Source of the DNA: Pseudoalteromonas citrea
GTDB taxonomy: Bacteria; Pseudomonadota; Gammaproteobacteria; Enterobacterales; Alteromonadaceae
Length of the DNA stretch: 64,000 nt
Assembly: GCF_000238375.3 (NCBI RefSeq)
Contig: NZ_AHBZ03000012.1
Coordinates: 310,001-374,000, forward strand
Reading direction: 5' to 3'
Positions 1 to 9,204 of the stretch are shown here, in pieces. A program made the translations under genes and the position numbers. The notes under the pieces were generated by a model. It saw nothing but the letters and a program-made list of their open reading frames with translations. It had not been told where the DNA came from and did not search any database. Positions within the stretch are counted from its first letter, which is position 1; each line of letters begins with the position of its first letter.

Positions 1-791
1 TCTGTTATTTCTCAGATCTACTGCGTTATGTGGCAGCCATTGATGGTATTGACCGTATTCGCTATACCACATCTCACCCTGTTGAGTTTACACCTGACAT
101 TATCGACGCATACGAAGACGTACCAGAGCTAGTTGATCACTTACACTTACCCGTACAAAGTGGTTCAGACCGTGTATTGAACTTAATGAAACGTGGTCAT
201 ACTGCACTTGAGTACAAATCAACAATTCGTAAATTACGTAAAGTGCGCCCTAACTTGAGTATGTCGTCTGACTTCATTATCGGCTTCCCTGGCGAATCTA
301 CTGCAGACTTTGAAGCAACAATGAACTTAATCAACAGCATTGGCTTTGACATGAGTTTCAGCTTTATTTACTCAGCACGTCCGGGAACGCCTGCAGCTGA
401 CTTGCCTGATGATGTCACTGAGCAAGAGAAAAAAGAACGTCTTTACATTTTGCAAAACCGTATCAACCAAATGTCACAAGACATTAGCCGTAAAATGTTT
501 GATACTGAACAGCGTATATTAGTTGAAGGCCCATCAAAGAAAAACCCGATGGAATTACGTGGTCGTACTGAAAATAATCGCGTAGTTAACTTTGAAGGCC
601 CTCATTCTGTGATCGGTCAGTTTGTCGATGTACGTATTACAGAAGCATTGCCAAACTCATTACGTGGTGATTTAATTCGTACCGAAGCAGAAATGAATTT
701 GCGTAAAGAGATAGCGCCATCATCAATTTTAAATCGCGCACCCGCTGAACCAGAAGCCGATGAGCTAGGTGTAGCGACTTTTACACCATAA
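1..791 (+). CDS. miaB: MiaB, tRNA-2-methylthio-N6-dimethylallyladenosine synthase (3' part only)
   Basis: This is the C-terminal part of the radical-SAM methylthiotransferase that adds the 2-methylthio group to i6A37 in tRNAs. The reading frame is open from base 3, so the gene begins outside the window. An in-frame GTG at 30 is internal, because the residues before it (SDLLRYV) already match MiaB. Visible are the second half of the radical-SAM domain ([24 protein letters not shown]) and the C-terminal TRAM domain ([18 protein letters not shown]). The N-terminal Fe-S cysteines lie outside. It is followed by the ybeZ-ybeY-corC-lnt genes, the usual order in gammaproteobacteria. Confidence 0.96.
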   Translation, partial: CYFSDLLRYVAAIDGIDRIRYTTSHPVEFTPDIIDAYEDVPELVDHLHLPVQSGSDRVLNLMKRGHTALEYKSTIRKLRKVRPNLSMSSDFIIGFPGESTADFEATMNLINSIGFDMSFSFIYSARPGTPAADLPDDVTEQEKKERLYILQNRINQMSQDISRKMFDTEQRILVEGPSKKNPMELRGRTENNRVVNFEGPHSVIGQFVDVRITEALPNSLRGDLIRTEAEMNLRKEIAPSSILNRAPAEPEADELGVATFTP

Positions 792-801
792 CGCTAATTT
801 A

Positions 802-829
802 AATTACGCCAGCATATGCTGGCGTAATT
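802..829. terminator. Perfect 28-bp palindrome between miaB and ybeZ
   Basis: The bases form a perfect inverted repeat, AATTACGCCAGCAT followed directly by its reverse complement. It starts 11 nt after the miaB stop and ends 16 nt before the ybeZ start. It can fold into a strong hairpin but has only a weak U-tract, so it may be an attenuator, an mRNA-processing site or an inefficient terminator rather than a full stop between miaB and ybeZ. Confidence 0.55.
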
Positions 830-845
830 ATTACAGGAATCAATT

Positions 846-1883
846 TTGAGTAGTCCAACAAAAAATATTGAGTTTTATCTAGAGCCATCTGACAACGCAC
901 GCCTTTCTTCTTTGTGCGGACCTTTCGACGAAAATATAAAACAAATTGAACGCCGTATCGGTGTCGAAGTGACTCACCGTGACAATTGGTTCAAAGTCAC
1001 AGGCCAAGCTGTACAAGTCAAAGCAGCTATGGATATTTTAAAAACCCTTTATGTTGATACCGCACCGGTACGAGGCGAAATCAAAGAAATTGAACCCGAT
1101 AATGTGCATTTAGCAATTACTGAGTCAAAGTGTTTAGAACAAGACTCGCCAAGCGTATGGGACAAAGAAGTTTACATAAAAACCCGCCGCGGAGTCATTA
1201 AGCCACGTAATCAAAATCAAAGTCAGTATGTTGCTAATATTTTAATGCATGACATCTGTTTTGGTGTTGGCCCTGCAGGTACTGGTAAAACCTACCTCGC
1301 AGTAGCAGCCGCGGTTGACGCTTTAGAACGCCAAGAAATTCGTCGCATTTTGTTAACTCGCCCTGCAGTTGAAGCCGGCGAAAAACTCGGCTTTTTGCCT
1401 GGCGACTTAACACAAAAAATAGACCCGTACCTACGCCCGCTTTATGATGCCCTATTTGAGATGCTGGGTTTTGAAAAAGTTGAGCGCCTTATTGAAAAAA
1501 ATGTCATTGAAGTAGCCCCTTTAGCTTACATGCGTGGTCGAACCCTAAACGATGCCTTTATTATTTTAGATGAGAGTCAAAATACCACTGCAGAACAAAT
1601 GAAAATGTTCTTAACGCGTATTGGCTTTAACTCAAAAGCGGTGATCACCGGTGATATTACTCAAATTGACTTACCTCGTGGTGCGCGTTCTGGCTTACGT
1701 CACGCTATCGACGTACTAGGTGATGTTGACGAAATATCGTTTAACTTCTTCAAGTCCCACGATGTTGTAAGGCACCCTGTGGTGGCTCGTATTGTTGAAG
1801 CTTATGAGAAAAAAGAAGAAGCTGAGCGTAAAGAAAAAGCCGCAAAAGAATTAGCGCGCCATAACACAGCAAAGTCGGACTAA
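846..1883 (+). CDS. ybeZ: PhoH-like ATPase YbeZ
   Basis: This 345-residue protein matches the E. coli YbeZ length and sequence pattern. It has an N-terminal KH-like region, then a P-loop GPAGTGKT at residues 142-149 and the Walker B-like stretch IILDESQNTT. The family is a RNA-associated ATPase that partners with YbeY in rRNA and ribosome maturation. The start is TTG at 846, supported by AGGA about 8 nt upstream and by alignment of the first residues with YbeZ. A charged Lys/Glu-rich tail closes the protein. ybeY follows after 8 nt, so the two are co-transcribed. Confidence 0.95.
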   Translation: MSSPTKNIEFYLEPSDNARLSSLCGPFDENIKQIERRIGVEVTHRDNWFKVTGQAVQVKAAMDILKTLYVDTAPVRGEIKEIEPDNVHLAITESKCLEQDSPSVWDKEVYIKTRRGVIKPRNQNQSQYVANILMHDICFGVGPAGTGKTYLAVAAAVDALERQEIRRILLTRPAVEAGEKLGFLPGDLTQKIDPYLRPLYDALFEMLGFEKVERLIEKNVIEVAPLAYMRGRTLNDAFIILDESQNTTAEQMKMFLTRIGFNSKAVITGDITQIDLPRGARSGLRHAIDVLGDVDEISFNFFKSHDVVRHPVVARIVEAYEKKEEAERKEKAAKELARHNTAKSD

Positions 1884-1891
1884 GAGTTAAT

Positions 1892-2350
1892 ATGAGCATT
1901 GAATTAGATTTACAAATTGCCTGTGAGTTCGATGACTTACCCTCTCACGAACAATTTGAGCTATGGGCAAGTAAGGCCTTACTGCCTTATCACGAAAGCC
2001 CAGAGTTAACCATTTTAATCGCCGACGAAACACAAAGCCAAGAGCTTAATAGCCAATACCGCGGGAAAGATAAATCGACTAATGTATTATCGTTTCCTTT
2101 TGAGGCACCTCCTGGTATAGACTTACCACTAGTGGGTGATTTAATCATTTGTCCACAAGTGGTTAAACGCGAGTCAATTGAACAAGAAAAACCATTTCAC
2201 GAACATTTTGCGCATATGGTGATCCACGGATGCTTGCATTTATTAGGATTTGACCATATAAATGAACAAGACGCGATAGAAATGGAAAGCCTTGAAAAAG
2301 AATTTCTAGCCGAGATAGGGATTTCAGACCCCTATCGCGATGATATTTAA
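1892..2350 (+). CDS. ybeY: YbeY, rRNA maturation endoribonuclease
   Basis: A 152-residue single-domain metalloenzyme that acts in 16S rRNA 3'-end maturation and 70S quality control. The zinc-binding signature HGxLHLxGxDH is present as HGCLHLLGFDH at residues 112-122, with all three histidines, and the upstream block STNVLSFPFE is typical of the family. It lies between ybeZ and corC in the conserved operon, with short spacers on both sides. Confidence 0.96.
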   Translation: MSIELDLQIACEFDDLPSHEQFELWASKALLPYHESPELTILIADETQSQELNSQYRGKDKSTNVLSFPFEAPPGIDLPLVGDLIICPQVVKRESIEQEKPFHEHFAHMVIHGCLHLLGFDHINEQDAIEMESLEKEFLAEIGISDPYRDDI

Positions 2351-2371
2351 ACTACGGAGTAAGACATAGTA

Positions 2372-3250
2372 ATGAGCGACGATAACTCGCATAGTAGCCA
2401 GGGTTCTTCTAGCAAAACCTGGTTGGGACGCATCACTCAGATGCTGCAAGGGGAACCCCAAAACAAAGAAGAGTTGGTAGAAGTCATAGCTGATGCTCAG
2501 GAGCGTGATTTAATCGATCCTGAGACCAAAGATATGATGGAAGGTGTATTAGGTGTTTCTGAACTCAAAGTTCGCGACATCATGATCCCGCGCTCACAAA
2601 TGATCACTCTCGATGTTGATGAGTCATTAGAGCAGCAACTACCCAGCATGGTTGAATCTTCACACTCTCGCTTTCCGGTGATCTGTGAAGACAAAGACCA
2701 TGTCGAAGGTATTTTGCTTGCCAAAGGTTTGTTACCTCTTATTTTAAATAAAGACGACGCATTACCGGTTATACGCGAGTATTTACGCCCGGCAATTGTG
2801 GTACCTGAAAGTAAGCGTGTTGATACTCTACTCAATGAATTTCGTCAAAAGCGCTACCACATGGCCATTGTCATTGATGAATATGGCGGCGTGTCTGGCT
2901 TAGTCACCATTGAAGACATTCTTGAAATCATTGTTGGTGAAATCGAAGATGAACATGATGATGATGAAGAGCAGCAAGATATTCGTCAGCTCTCAAAACA
3001 TGTTTATACTGTACAAGCACTCACACCGCTTGATGAATTCAATGAATTCTTTAAAAGCAGTTACGATACCCACGAAGCAGACACCATTGGCGGCATTATT
3101 TTGCATGCCTTTGGTCATATGCCAAGCCGCGGTGAGACCATTGACATCGACGGATTGCAATTTAAAGTCAGTAACTCAGATAACCGTCGCATAATTCAAC
3201 TTCAGGTCAGCGTACCCAAGACCGAGCATGTTGAACAAGAAACTGAATAA
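2372..3250 (+). CDS. corC: CorC/YbeX, CBS-domain protein
   Basis: A 292-residue cytoplasmic protein with a tandem CBS pair (about residues 70-190; [36 protein letters not shown]) and a C-terminal CorC_HlyC transporter-associated domain. The family is linked to magnesium/cobalt efflux and, as YbeX, to ribosome metabolism; it has no membrane span. Its 3' end overlaps the start of lnt by 23 nt in another frame, which suggests translational coupling. Confidence 0.94.
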   Translation: MSDDNSHSSQGSSSKTWLGRITQMLQGEPQNKEELVEVIADAQERDLIDPETKDMMEGVLGVSELKVRDIMIPRSQMITLDVDESLEQQLPSMVESSHSRFPVICEDKDHVEGILLAKGLLPLILNKDDALPVIREYLRPAIVVPESKRVDTLLNEFRQKRYHMAIVIDEYGGVSGLVTIEDILEIIVGEIEDEHDDDEEQQDIRQLSKHVYTVQALTPLDEFNEFFKSSYDTHEADTIGGIILHAFGHMPSRGETIDIDGLQFKVSNSDNRRIIQLQVSVPKTEHVEQETE

Positions 3251-4805
3251 CCTTATTACCCTTTGTAAAGATTTACGCGCATGGCTTGCATTATTTGCAG
3301 GCCTGTCGCTTACTTTCGCTTATGCCCCCTTTAATCTTTGGCCGCTGGTTTTTCTTGCTATTGCCATCGCCTGCTATTGCACCGATGTAAAAGATACCAA
3401 GCAAGTCGCTAAATACGGCTTTATTTTTAGCTTTGGTTGGTTTGCAGCCGGTATTAGTTGGGTGCATGTCTCTATTGCCCAGTTTGGAGGGCTGCCTTTA
3501 CCTGTTTCATTGTTGCTCATGGCATTGTTATGTGGTTATTTGGCGTTATATCCCACACTGGCATTTGTGTTCGCAAAAAAGTTTAGCAAAGCACCTTGGC
3601 AACGTGTCTTTCTGCTCATCAGTGGATTTGCTATTTTTGAGTTTTTACGGGGCAAATTACTCACAGGCTTTCCCTGGCTCAGCTTCGGCTATACATTAAC
3701 TGACAGCCCTTTTAGTGCTTTGGCACCTCTTATTGGTGAAATGGGTTTAACCCTGCTTTGTGTCATGCTAGGCGTATGTTTATACCTGCTGGTTGCTGTT
3801 AGACAATTTATATTAGCAGCTACCGCAACAGTTACTGTCGCATTGCTGTTTGTGTTTAGTCACTACATCCAATCACCCACTTACAGCAACAAAGTTATCT
3901 CAACTTTGCTGGTACAGGGAAACATTCAGCAAAGTTTACGCTGGGAGCCTGAGCAATTTTGGCCAACTATGTCAAAGTACCGTGATATGACTCGCCGTCA
4001 TTGGCAAGATGTTGACTTAGTCGTGTGGCCAGAAGCTGCAATCCCTGAGATTGAAGACATCGCATATTCCTTTTTAGAAGGGCTAGATAAAGCCGCCGCT
4101 TTTAATAATACCGCGGTGATCACGGGGATCCCCGATTATCAGTTTGATTCTAAAACCGTCTACAACTCGCTTATTGTGCTCGGTAAACAGCAAGCTCACG
4201 ACACCGAAGGCCATTATCAGTATTTACACCGCAACCGGTATCAAAAGCACCAGTTATTACCTATAGGTGAATTTGTGCCGTTTGAAGATATACTCAGGCC
4301 CATCGCACCACTTTTCAATTTAGCAATGTCATCATTTAACCGCGGTGAACGTGTACAAACTAACTTAGTCGCTAACGGGTTGCATATTTTGCCTGCGATT
4401 TGTTATGAAATCGCGTTTAGTGAGTTAGTAAGAGATAACTTTACCAGTGACTCTGATTTGCTATTTACGGTAAGTAATGATGCCTGGTTTGGAGATTCAC
4501 ATGGACCCCACCAACATATGCAAATTGCACGAATGCGCGCTTTAGAACTGCAACGCCCCTTAATACGTGTCACCAATAATGGTATTACGGGTGTCTTTGA
4601 CCCCATATCAAAACAACAAACTGTCCTGTCACAATTTACTGCTGATACTCTAAAAGTTGATGTGAAATTACTCGAAGGCACGACACTATTTAGCCAATAT
4701 GGACAAAAACCAATGTGGTGGACGATAGCTGGACTCATATTATGCGTGCTTATATCGCGAACAAAAGAAAAGATGTCACAAAGTTTAGAAAGAAATTTTC
4801 TATGA
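3228..4805 (+). CDS. lnt: Apolipoprotein N-acyltransferase Lnt
   Basis: This inner-membrane enzyme transfers the third acyl chain to the N-terminal cysteine of lipoproteins. The protein has 525 residues: an N-terminal half with several membrane segments, a periplasmic nitrilase-fold domain, and a final membrane span. The catalytic triad is visible as E269 (WPEA), K340 (QKHQLLP) and C392 (ICYE). The start lies inside corC, overlapping by 23 nt. It closes the ybeZ-ybeY-corC-lnt cluster. Confidence 0.96.
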   Translation: MLNKKLNNLITLCKDLRAWLALFAGLSLTFAYAPFNLWPLVFLAIAIACYCTDVKDTKQVAKYGFIFSFGWFAAGISWVHVSIAQFGGLPLPVSLLLMALLCGYLALYPTLAFVFAKKFSKAPWQRVFLLISGFAIFEFLRGKLLTGFPWLSFGYTLTDSPFSALAPLIGEMGLTLLCVMLGVCLYLLVAVRQFILAATATVTVALLFVFSHYIQSPTYSNKVISTLLVQGNIQQSLRWEPEQFWPTMSKYRDMTRRHWQDVDLVVWPEAAIPEIEDIAYSFLEGLDKAAAFNNTAVITGIPDYQFDSKTVYNSLIVLGKQQAHDTEGHYQYLHRNRYQKHQLLPIGEFVPFEDILRPIAPLFNLAMSSFNRGERVQTNLVANGLHILPAICYEIAFSELVRDNFTSDSDLLFTVSNDAWFGDSHGPHQHMQIARMRALELQRPLIRVTNNGITGVFDPISKQQTVLSQFTADTLKVDVKLLEGTTLFSQYGQKPMWWTIAGLILCVLISRTKEKMSQSLERNFL

Positions 4806-5027
4806 CAGAACACCTTGTGATCCGTCGATACTTCGTCACAAGCGCAGTGCAAAGCACTAGTAATTTAATTTTAAAACTATTTAGCATAACGAAAATATCA
4901 AAGAGGTAACCTAATCGTACGCCTCTTATATTTATTTCAACGAAGCTCCACACCCACTTTGCTTCTTGTATACACTGTTACTCTACTAACCAACTGATCC
5001 CTTACTCAGTTCAAGGAATTTATCGCA

Positions 5028-6296
5028 ATGTCATTTAATTCTTTAGGCCTATGTTCCGAATTGCTCTCAGCTATTTCTGAACAAGGCTACACAACACCAT
5101 CACCAATACAGCAAAAGGCAATCCCAGCAATACTTGATTTAAATGACGTTATGGCAGTAGCACAAACAGGCACTGGTAAAACTGCAGGATTCACATTGCC
5201 CGTCATACAACGCTTATCGGGTGGCTCCCAAGCACAAGCAAATCACGTCCGCGCATTGATCATTGCCCCAACCCGAGAACTTGCAGCCCAAGTTGCCAAA
5301 AGTGTTGAGAATTACAGCAGCCATATGAATTTAAGCTCTGCAGCGGTATTTGGTGGCGTCAGAATTGAGCCGCAAATTGCAGCACTGCAAACGGGGTTAG
5401 ATATTCTTGTTGCCACACCGGGCCGACTGCTTGATTTATACAACCAAAACGCCATTAATTTTGCACAACTCGAAGTACTGGTGTTAGATGAAGCCGATCG
5501 TATGTTGGACTTAGGCTTTATTGAAGACATTACGCATATTGCGTCTTTATTACCTAAAAAACGCCAAACCTTGATGTTTTCCGCCACCTTTTCTGAAGAA
5601 ATTAAAACACTAGCAAGTGGCATGTTAAATCACCCTCAACTCATTGAAGTCACTGCCGTCAACAGCACGGTCGATACAATCAGACAAAAGGTACACCCGG
5701 TCGATAAAGCACGTAAAAGTGAAATACTGATCCATCTGATCAAAACGAACAACTGGCGTCAAATCTTAGTATTTAGTCGTACCAAAAAAGGGGCTGATGA
5801 GCTGGTATCACAATTAGAGCGTGCATCTATTCCCGCCGCATCTATTCACGCCAATCGAACGCAGCATGCTCGAACCCATGCATTAGAGGGGTTTAAAAGT
5901 GGCAGAATTAAAGTGTTGGTCGCAACCGATATTGCCTCGCGAGGCATAGATATTAACCAACTTCCTTGCGTCATAAACTATGACCTTCCCGATATTGCGG
6001 AAGATTATGTACACCGTATCGGTCGTACCGGCCGTGCAGGTACCAAAGGGCTCGCTATTTCACTGATCAGTACCAATGAGAAAAAACAACTACTCGCCAT
6101 TGAACGTATGATTAACCGAACATTTAGCCAAGAAGTTATTCCTGGATTTGCACCCACTAAAAAAGCCACTGTCGTCAAATATGACGATGACGAATATGGT
6201 AACTTTGAAGCAGATCCACAGCCAAGCCGTAATGGGAAGTCGTCAGGCCGTAAAAGCCGCTCAAATACCACATCGAGCCGTAAGCGCAGAAAATAA
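5028..6296 (+). CDS. DEAD-box ATP-dependent RNA helicase, RhlE type
   Basis: A 422-residue RNA helicase. It has the Q motif (SPIQQKAIP), Walker A AQTGTGKT, motif Ia PTRELAAQ, DEAD, SAT, and the C-terminal motifs ATDIASRGID and HRIGRTGRAG. The tail after about residue 370 is short, basic and Ser/Arg/Lys-rich, as in RhlE proteins that act on ribosome assembly or RNA decay. It stands alone between lnt and the BlaI pair. Assignment to RhlE rather than SrmB or DbpA rests on overall resemblance and is less certain than the family. Confidence 0.92.
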   Translation: MSFNSLGLCSELLSAISEQGYTTPSPIQQKAIPAILDLNDVMAVAQTGTGKTAGFTLPVIQRLSGGSQAQANHVRALIIAPTRELAAQVAKSVENYSSHMNLSSAAVFGGVRIEPQIAALQTGLDILVATPGRLLDLYNQNAINFAQLEVLVLDEADRMLDLGFIEDITHIASLLPKKRQTLMFSATFSEEIKTLASGMLNHPQLIEVTAVNSTVDTIRQKVHPVDKARKSEILIHLIKTNNWRQILVFSRTKKGADELVSQLERASIPAASIHANRTQHARTHALEGFKSGRIKVLVATDIASRGIDINQLPCVINYDLPDIAEDYVHRIGRTGRAGTKGLAISLISTNEKKQLLAIERMINRTFSQEVIPGFAPTKKATVVKYDDDEYGNFEADPQPSRNGKSSGRKSRSNTTSSRKRRK

Positions 6297-6491
6297 GACC
6301 GATGTAAGTTTGGCTTTCTTTGCAGCCTTATGAGCAATAGCATAAACATCACTTTCATGAACTCATACTGACTTAAAACAGGATGAGTTCATTATACCTC
6401 AATCACCTTTAAACTCTCTTTTGCTGAGTATTTGTTACACAAATTATTAAAAACGCCTTCACCCCTCTCATATTTTTCCTATCGAAGTAAA

Positions 6492-6555
6492 AACTAATTA
6501 ATTAGTTGATAAACTTTTGGACTATCGCTATAGTATTTAAAACTAATTAATTAGT
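6492..6555 (+). promoter_or_regulatory. Promoter bracketed by two palindromic BlaI-type operators
   Basis: Two copies of the palindrome ACTAATTAATTAGT occur, as a 16-bp version at 6492-6507 and a 14-bp version at 6542-6555, with centres 49 bp apart. Between them lies a good sigma-70 promoter: TTGATA (6506-6511), a 17-bp spacer, then TATAGT (6529-6534). The left palindrome touches the -35 element and the right one covers the expected transcription start and ends 10 nt before the blaI-like ATG. This is what negative autoregulation by the BlaI-like protein would look like. Binding is inferred. Confidence 0.8.
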
Positions 6556-6565
6556 AGGAAATAAT

Positions 6566-6946
6566 ATGGCCCGTAAAAAATCGACTCAACTCACCGACAG
6601 TGAACAAAGCATCATGGAAGTACTCTGGCAAAAGGAGCATGCCTCAGTACGTGAAATTGCAGAGATACTCAGTGAAGAAAAAACAACGGCTTACACGACA
6701 GTGCAAACAATGTGTAAAATTTTAGCGGACAAAGGTTATGTAGACTTTCATAAAGAGGGAAAAGCCTTTATTTATACGCCTAAAATATCTCAAAAAGAAG
6801 CCCGAAAAGGCGCTCTAACATCCTTGTTGAACAAGTTCTTTGGCGGCTCGCCTGAAGTACTCGCGCAGCACTTAATTCAAGAAACTGACATTGAATTAGA
6901 TGATTTGGCTGAATTGCAAAAACGAATAGATCGTGCCGATGATTAA
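6566..6946 (+). CDS. BlaI/MecI/CopY-family transcriptional repressor
   Basis: A 126-residue winged-helix repressor. The N-terminal DNA-binding domain is clear (LTDSEQSIMEVLWQ, then TTAYTTVQTMCKILADKGYV), followed by a dimerisation tail. In the known family, a membrane M56 protease triggers loss of the repressor. The partner gene here starts 42 nt downstream, and two operator-like palindromes flank the promoter. What the pair controls besides itself is not visible; the neighbours give no beta-lactamase or copper genes. Confidence 0.9.
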   Translation: MARKKSTQLTDSEQSIMEVLWQKEHASVREIAEILSEEKTTAYTTVQTMCKILADKGYVDFHKEGKAFIYTPKISQKEARKGALTSLLNKFFGGSPEVLAQHLIQETDIELDDLAELQKRIDRADD

Positions 6947-6988
6947 TCAGTTTTTCGTTAAATATAAAGCTTATTAAAGGACTTTCAG

Positions 6989-8548
6989 ATGATAGCGCAG
7001 TACACCCTATTAACTACATTAGCATTGCATCATATTGTTATTGGTAGCCTATTAATCAGTATGCTGTTCTTGCTGAACAAAGTGCTGCGCTCTAGCGCAG
7101 AAATGCGCAGCTGGGTCTTAATGAGCGCATTTATCACCGCTACAATTGTGCCTATTACGTTACTATCTAACAGCTCATCAGCTAGCAACAAAGTTATCAA
7201 TGAACCAACCTCCATAAATACAAATACCAGCCCAGTCACTAATTTACTCAATAACGACGCAGCTACATCAACAAGCACCATTCAATCACTATGGCATATG
7301 CCCAGTGAAATTGTTTTTCAATTCAGTGCAATACTAACGCTGTTAATTTACATGTGGCTGGCAGGATGTATATGGCGCAGTATTTCGGTATTAAACGCTT
7401 TTGTACGTACTCGCCGATTGATCAAAACATGTGAAAGGATAGAGCATACTCACTTGAGTGGCCTACTCTCCAACACAAGGGTTAAACTCTACAGCTCAGA
7501 GCAAGCAGCTTCACCTATGGTGGTCGGCTTAATAAAGCCAACAATCATTATTCCTAAAAACATTGTGACTCAATTATCAACTGAACAGCTCAGCCCCATC
7601 ATCTTACATGAGCTTGCACATATTCAACGTAACGACATATGGTTTAACCACCTTCAAGAATTTATCGCCATCGTTTTTTGGTGGAGCCCCGTCATTCGCA
7701 TACTGAACAAGCGTATTCACATTGACCGAGAACTAGCATGTGATTTCCGCGCTGTAAAACAACTGAATAACAATAAACAATATGCACAATCCCTGATTGA
7801 TTGCGCAAAATTAATGATAACCCAAAACAGGAGCATCTTAGCTATGGGATTATTTAGTCAGAAAAAAGAACTCAACCACCGTGTTAGTGCGGTACTGCAA
7901 AGTAAATCTATGAGAATGCCTAACACCCTTAGTATTTTAGCTGTTTGCTTTGTCGTGTCAGCATCCACTATCAAGGTATCACAAGCATTTGTCCCGCAAG
8001 TGAGCATTAATGACACGCGACAAAACGCATTGCATTATTCATTACTGCCTCCCAGTGAAGGTGAACAATTAATCGCCGCCGTTATGCGTAATGACATTAC
8101 CCAAATTCAATACCTGCAAAACCAAGGCATTGATATTAACACTCCTGCGATTGGTGATGGTACCGCACTTATTATTGCCGTAAAGCAAAATAATAAAGCG
8201 ATGGTGCAAGCATTGATTGATCTAGGTGCCAATGTTAATCAATCATCCAATGGCGATGGCAATCCTTTAATTAATGCAGCGATGACTAATAACCTTCACC
8301 TTGCGCAGTTATTAATTGATAACGGTGCCGATATCAATGCCATCGTACGACGCGATGAAACGCCGTTAATTAATGCCACGCGAAGAGGATTTTTTGACAT
8401 GACACGCTTACTAGTAAGTCAAGGTGCAGATGTGAACTTATCGGTTAAAACTGGTGTATCAGACGGTAACAAAATTCGTAGCCCATTGAGTATGTCTCGC
8501 GATCAACAAATCACCGATTACCTGATTGACCAAGGTGCGATTCAATAA
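6989..8548 (+). CDS. BlaR1-like M56 metallopeptidase fused to ankyrin repeats
   Basis: A 519-residue membrane protein. Hydrophobic segments lie near residues 10-30, 40-60, 110-130 and 312-332. The M56 zinc-protease motif HELAH is at 207-211 with the later RELACD at 247-252. In BlaR1/MecR1 the last membrane span leads to a penicillin-binding sensor. Here residues from about 355 to the end form ankyrin-type repeats instead (for example GTALIIAVKQNNKAMVQALIDLGANVN, given in part). It probably signals to the BlaI-like repressor upstream, but the stimulus is unknown; a protein-protein cue is plausible. Confidence 0.88.
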   Translation: MIAQYTLLTTLALHHIVIGSLLISMLFLLNKVLRSSAEMRSWVLMSAFITATIVPITLLSNSSSASNKVINEPTSINTNTSPVTNLLNNDAATSTSTIQSLWHMPSEIVFQFSAILTLLIYMWLAGCIWRSISVLNAFVRTRRLIKTCERIEHTHLSGLLSNTRVKLYSSEQAASPMVVGLIKPTIIIPKNIVTQLSTEQLSPIILHELAHIQRNDIWFNHLQEFIAIVFWWSPVIRILNKRIHIDRELACDFRAVKQLNNNKQYAQSLIDCAKLMITQNRSILAMGLFSQKKELNHRVSAVLQSKSMRMPNTLSILAVCFVVSASTIKVSQAFVPQVSINDTRQNALHYSLLPPSEGEQLIAAVMRNDITQIQYLQNQGIDINTPAIGDGTALIIAVKQNNKAMVQALIDLGANVNQSSNGDGNPLINAAMTNNLHLAQLLIDNGADINAIVRRDETPLINATRRGFFDMTRLLVSQGADVNLSVKTGVSDGNKIRSPLSMSRDQQITDYLIDQGAIQ

Positions 8549-8745
8549 CTTGGGTTTATGTAAATTCTTTATTACATAAACCCGATACGTCACTCACCAA
8601 ACTGACGTAGCACCTCACTAAATTTAAAGGCGACAATTCTTTTCCTAACGCGTATTTGGGCTCAGTAAACTCGTCTTTAAAAAAGAGACTCGTATGTATT
8701 TTCCCTTAAATAACCAAGACCAAACGCAACAATATGGAGGCCGAT

Positions 8746-9004
8746 ATGATTTTTAACACTCCACTCTTTTTCTGGTTTTTTTGCATTTTCATTTTATTTT
8801 ATGGCTTTGTGTTTTTAAAGCAAACGCCCAAACTTTACTGCCTTCTAATTAGTAGTTTACTTTTTTACGGCGCTTGGAAAAAATCATCAAGACATTAAAG
8901 AGGTCACCCCTGAGGTGTTCAGTGACACCACACATCTATCCCGTTACCGTGGTGATATTGCCTATACCGATTTCTTAGTAAAAACATACAGCGATAGTTT
9001 GTAA
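8746..9004 (+). pseudogene. Fused remains of an MBOAT O-acyltransferase and an SGNH-type protein
   Basis: From ATG 8746 about 50 codons encode a hydrophobic start typical of MBOAT/alginate O-acetyltransferase (MIFNTPLFF, LLISSLLFYGAWK), preceded by a GGAGG site. The frame stops at about 8898. From about 8876 another frame runs to the stop at 9004 and reads like the end of a SGNH/AlgX-like partner, with FSDTTHLSRYRGD carrying a DxxHLS motif. Such pairs are adjacent in intact O-acetylation loci, so a deletion seems to have joined the 5' end of one to the 3' end of the other. The rest of 8549-9204 holds nothing I recognise. Confidence 0.55.
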
Positions 9005-9204
9005 GCTTAATAAACTTCACCGTATTGCCGCTATCTCCTTGATAGGGGTAATACGCTTTGTTCAAGGAAGTAACAACGACTACGATTGCATACTCTTGCT
9101 AAACCTAATTAGCATTTTTCCTTAATATTCAGAATACTCCATATTACTTACATAGTTACCCCCTATCTTCTCAGCTCATTCACTCTATGACTTAAAATAA
9201 CTAT

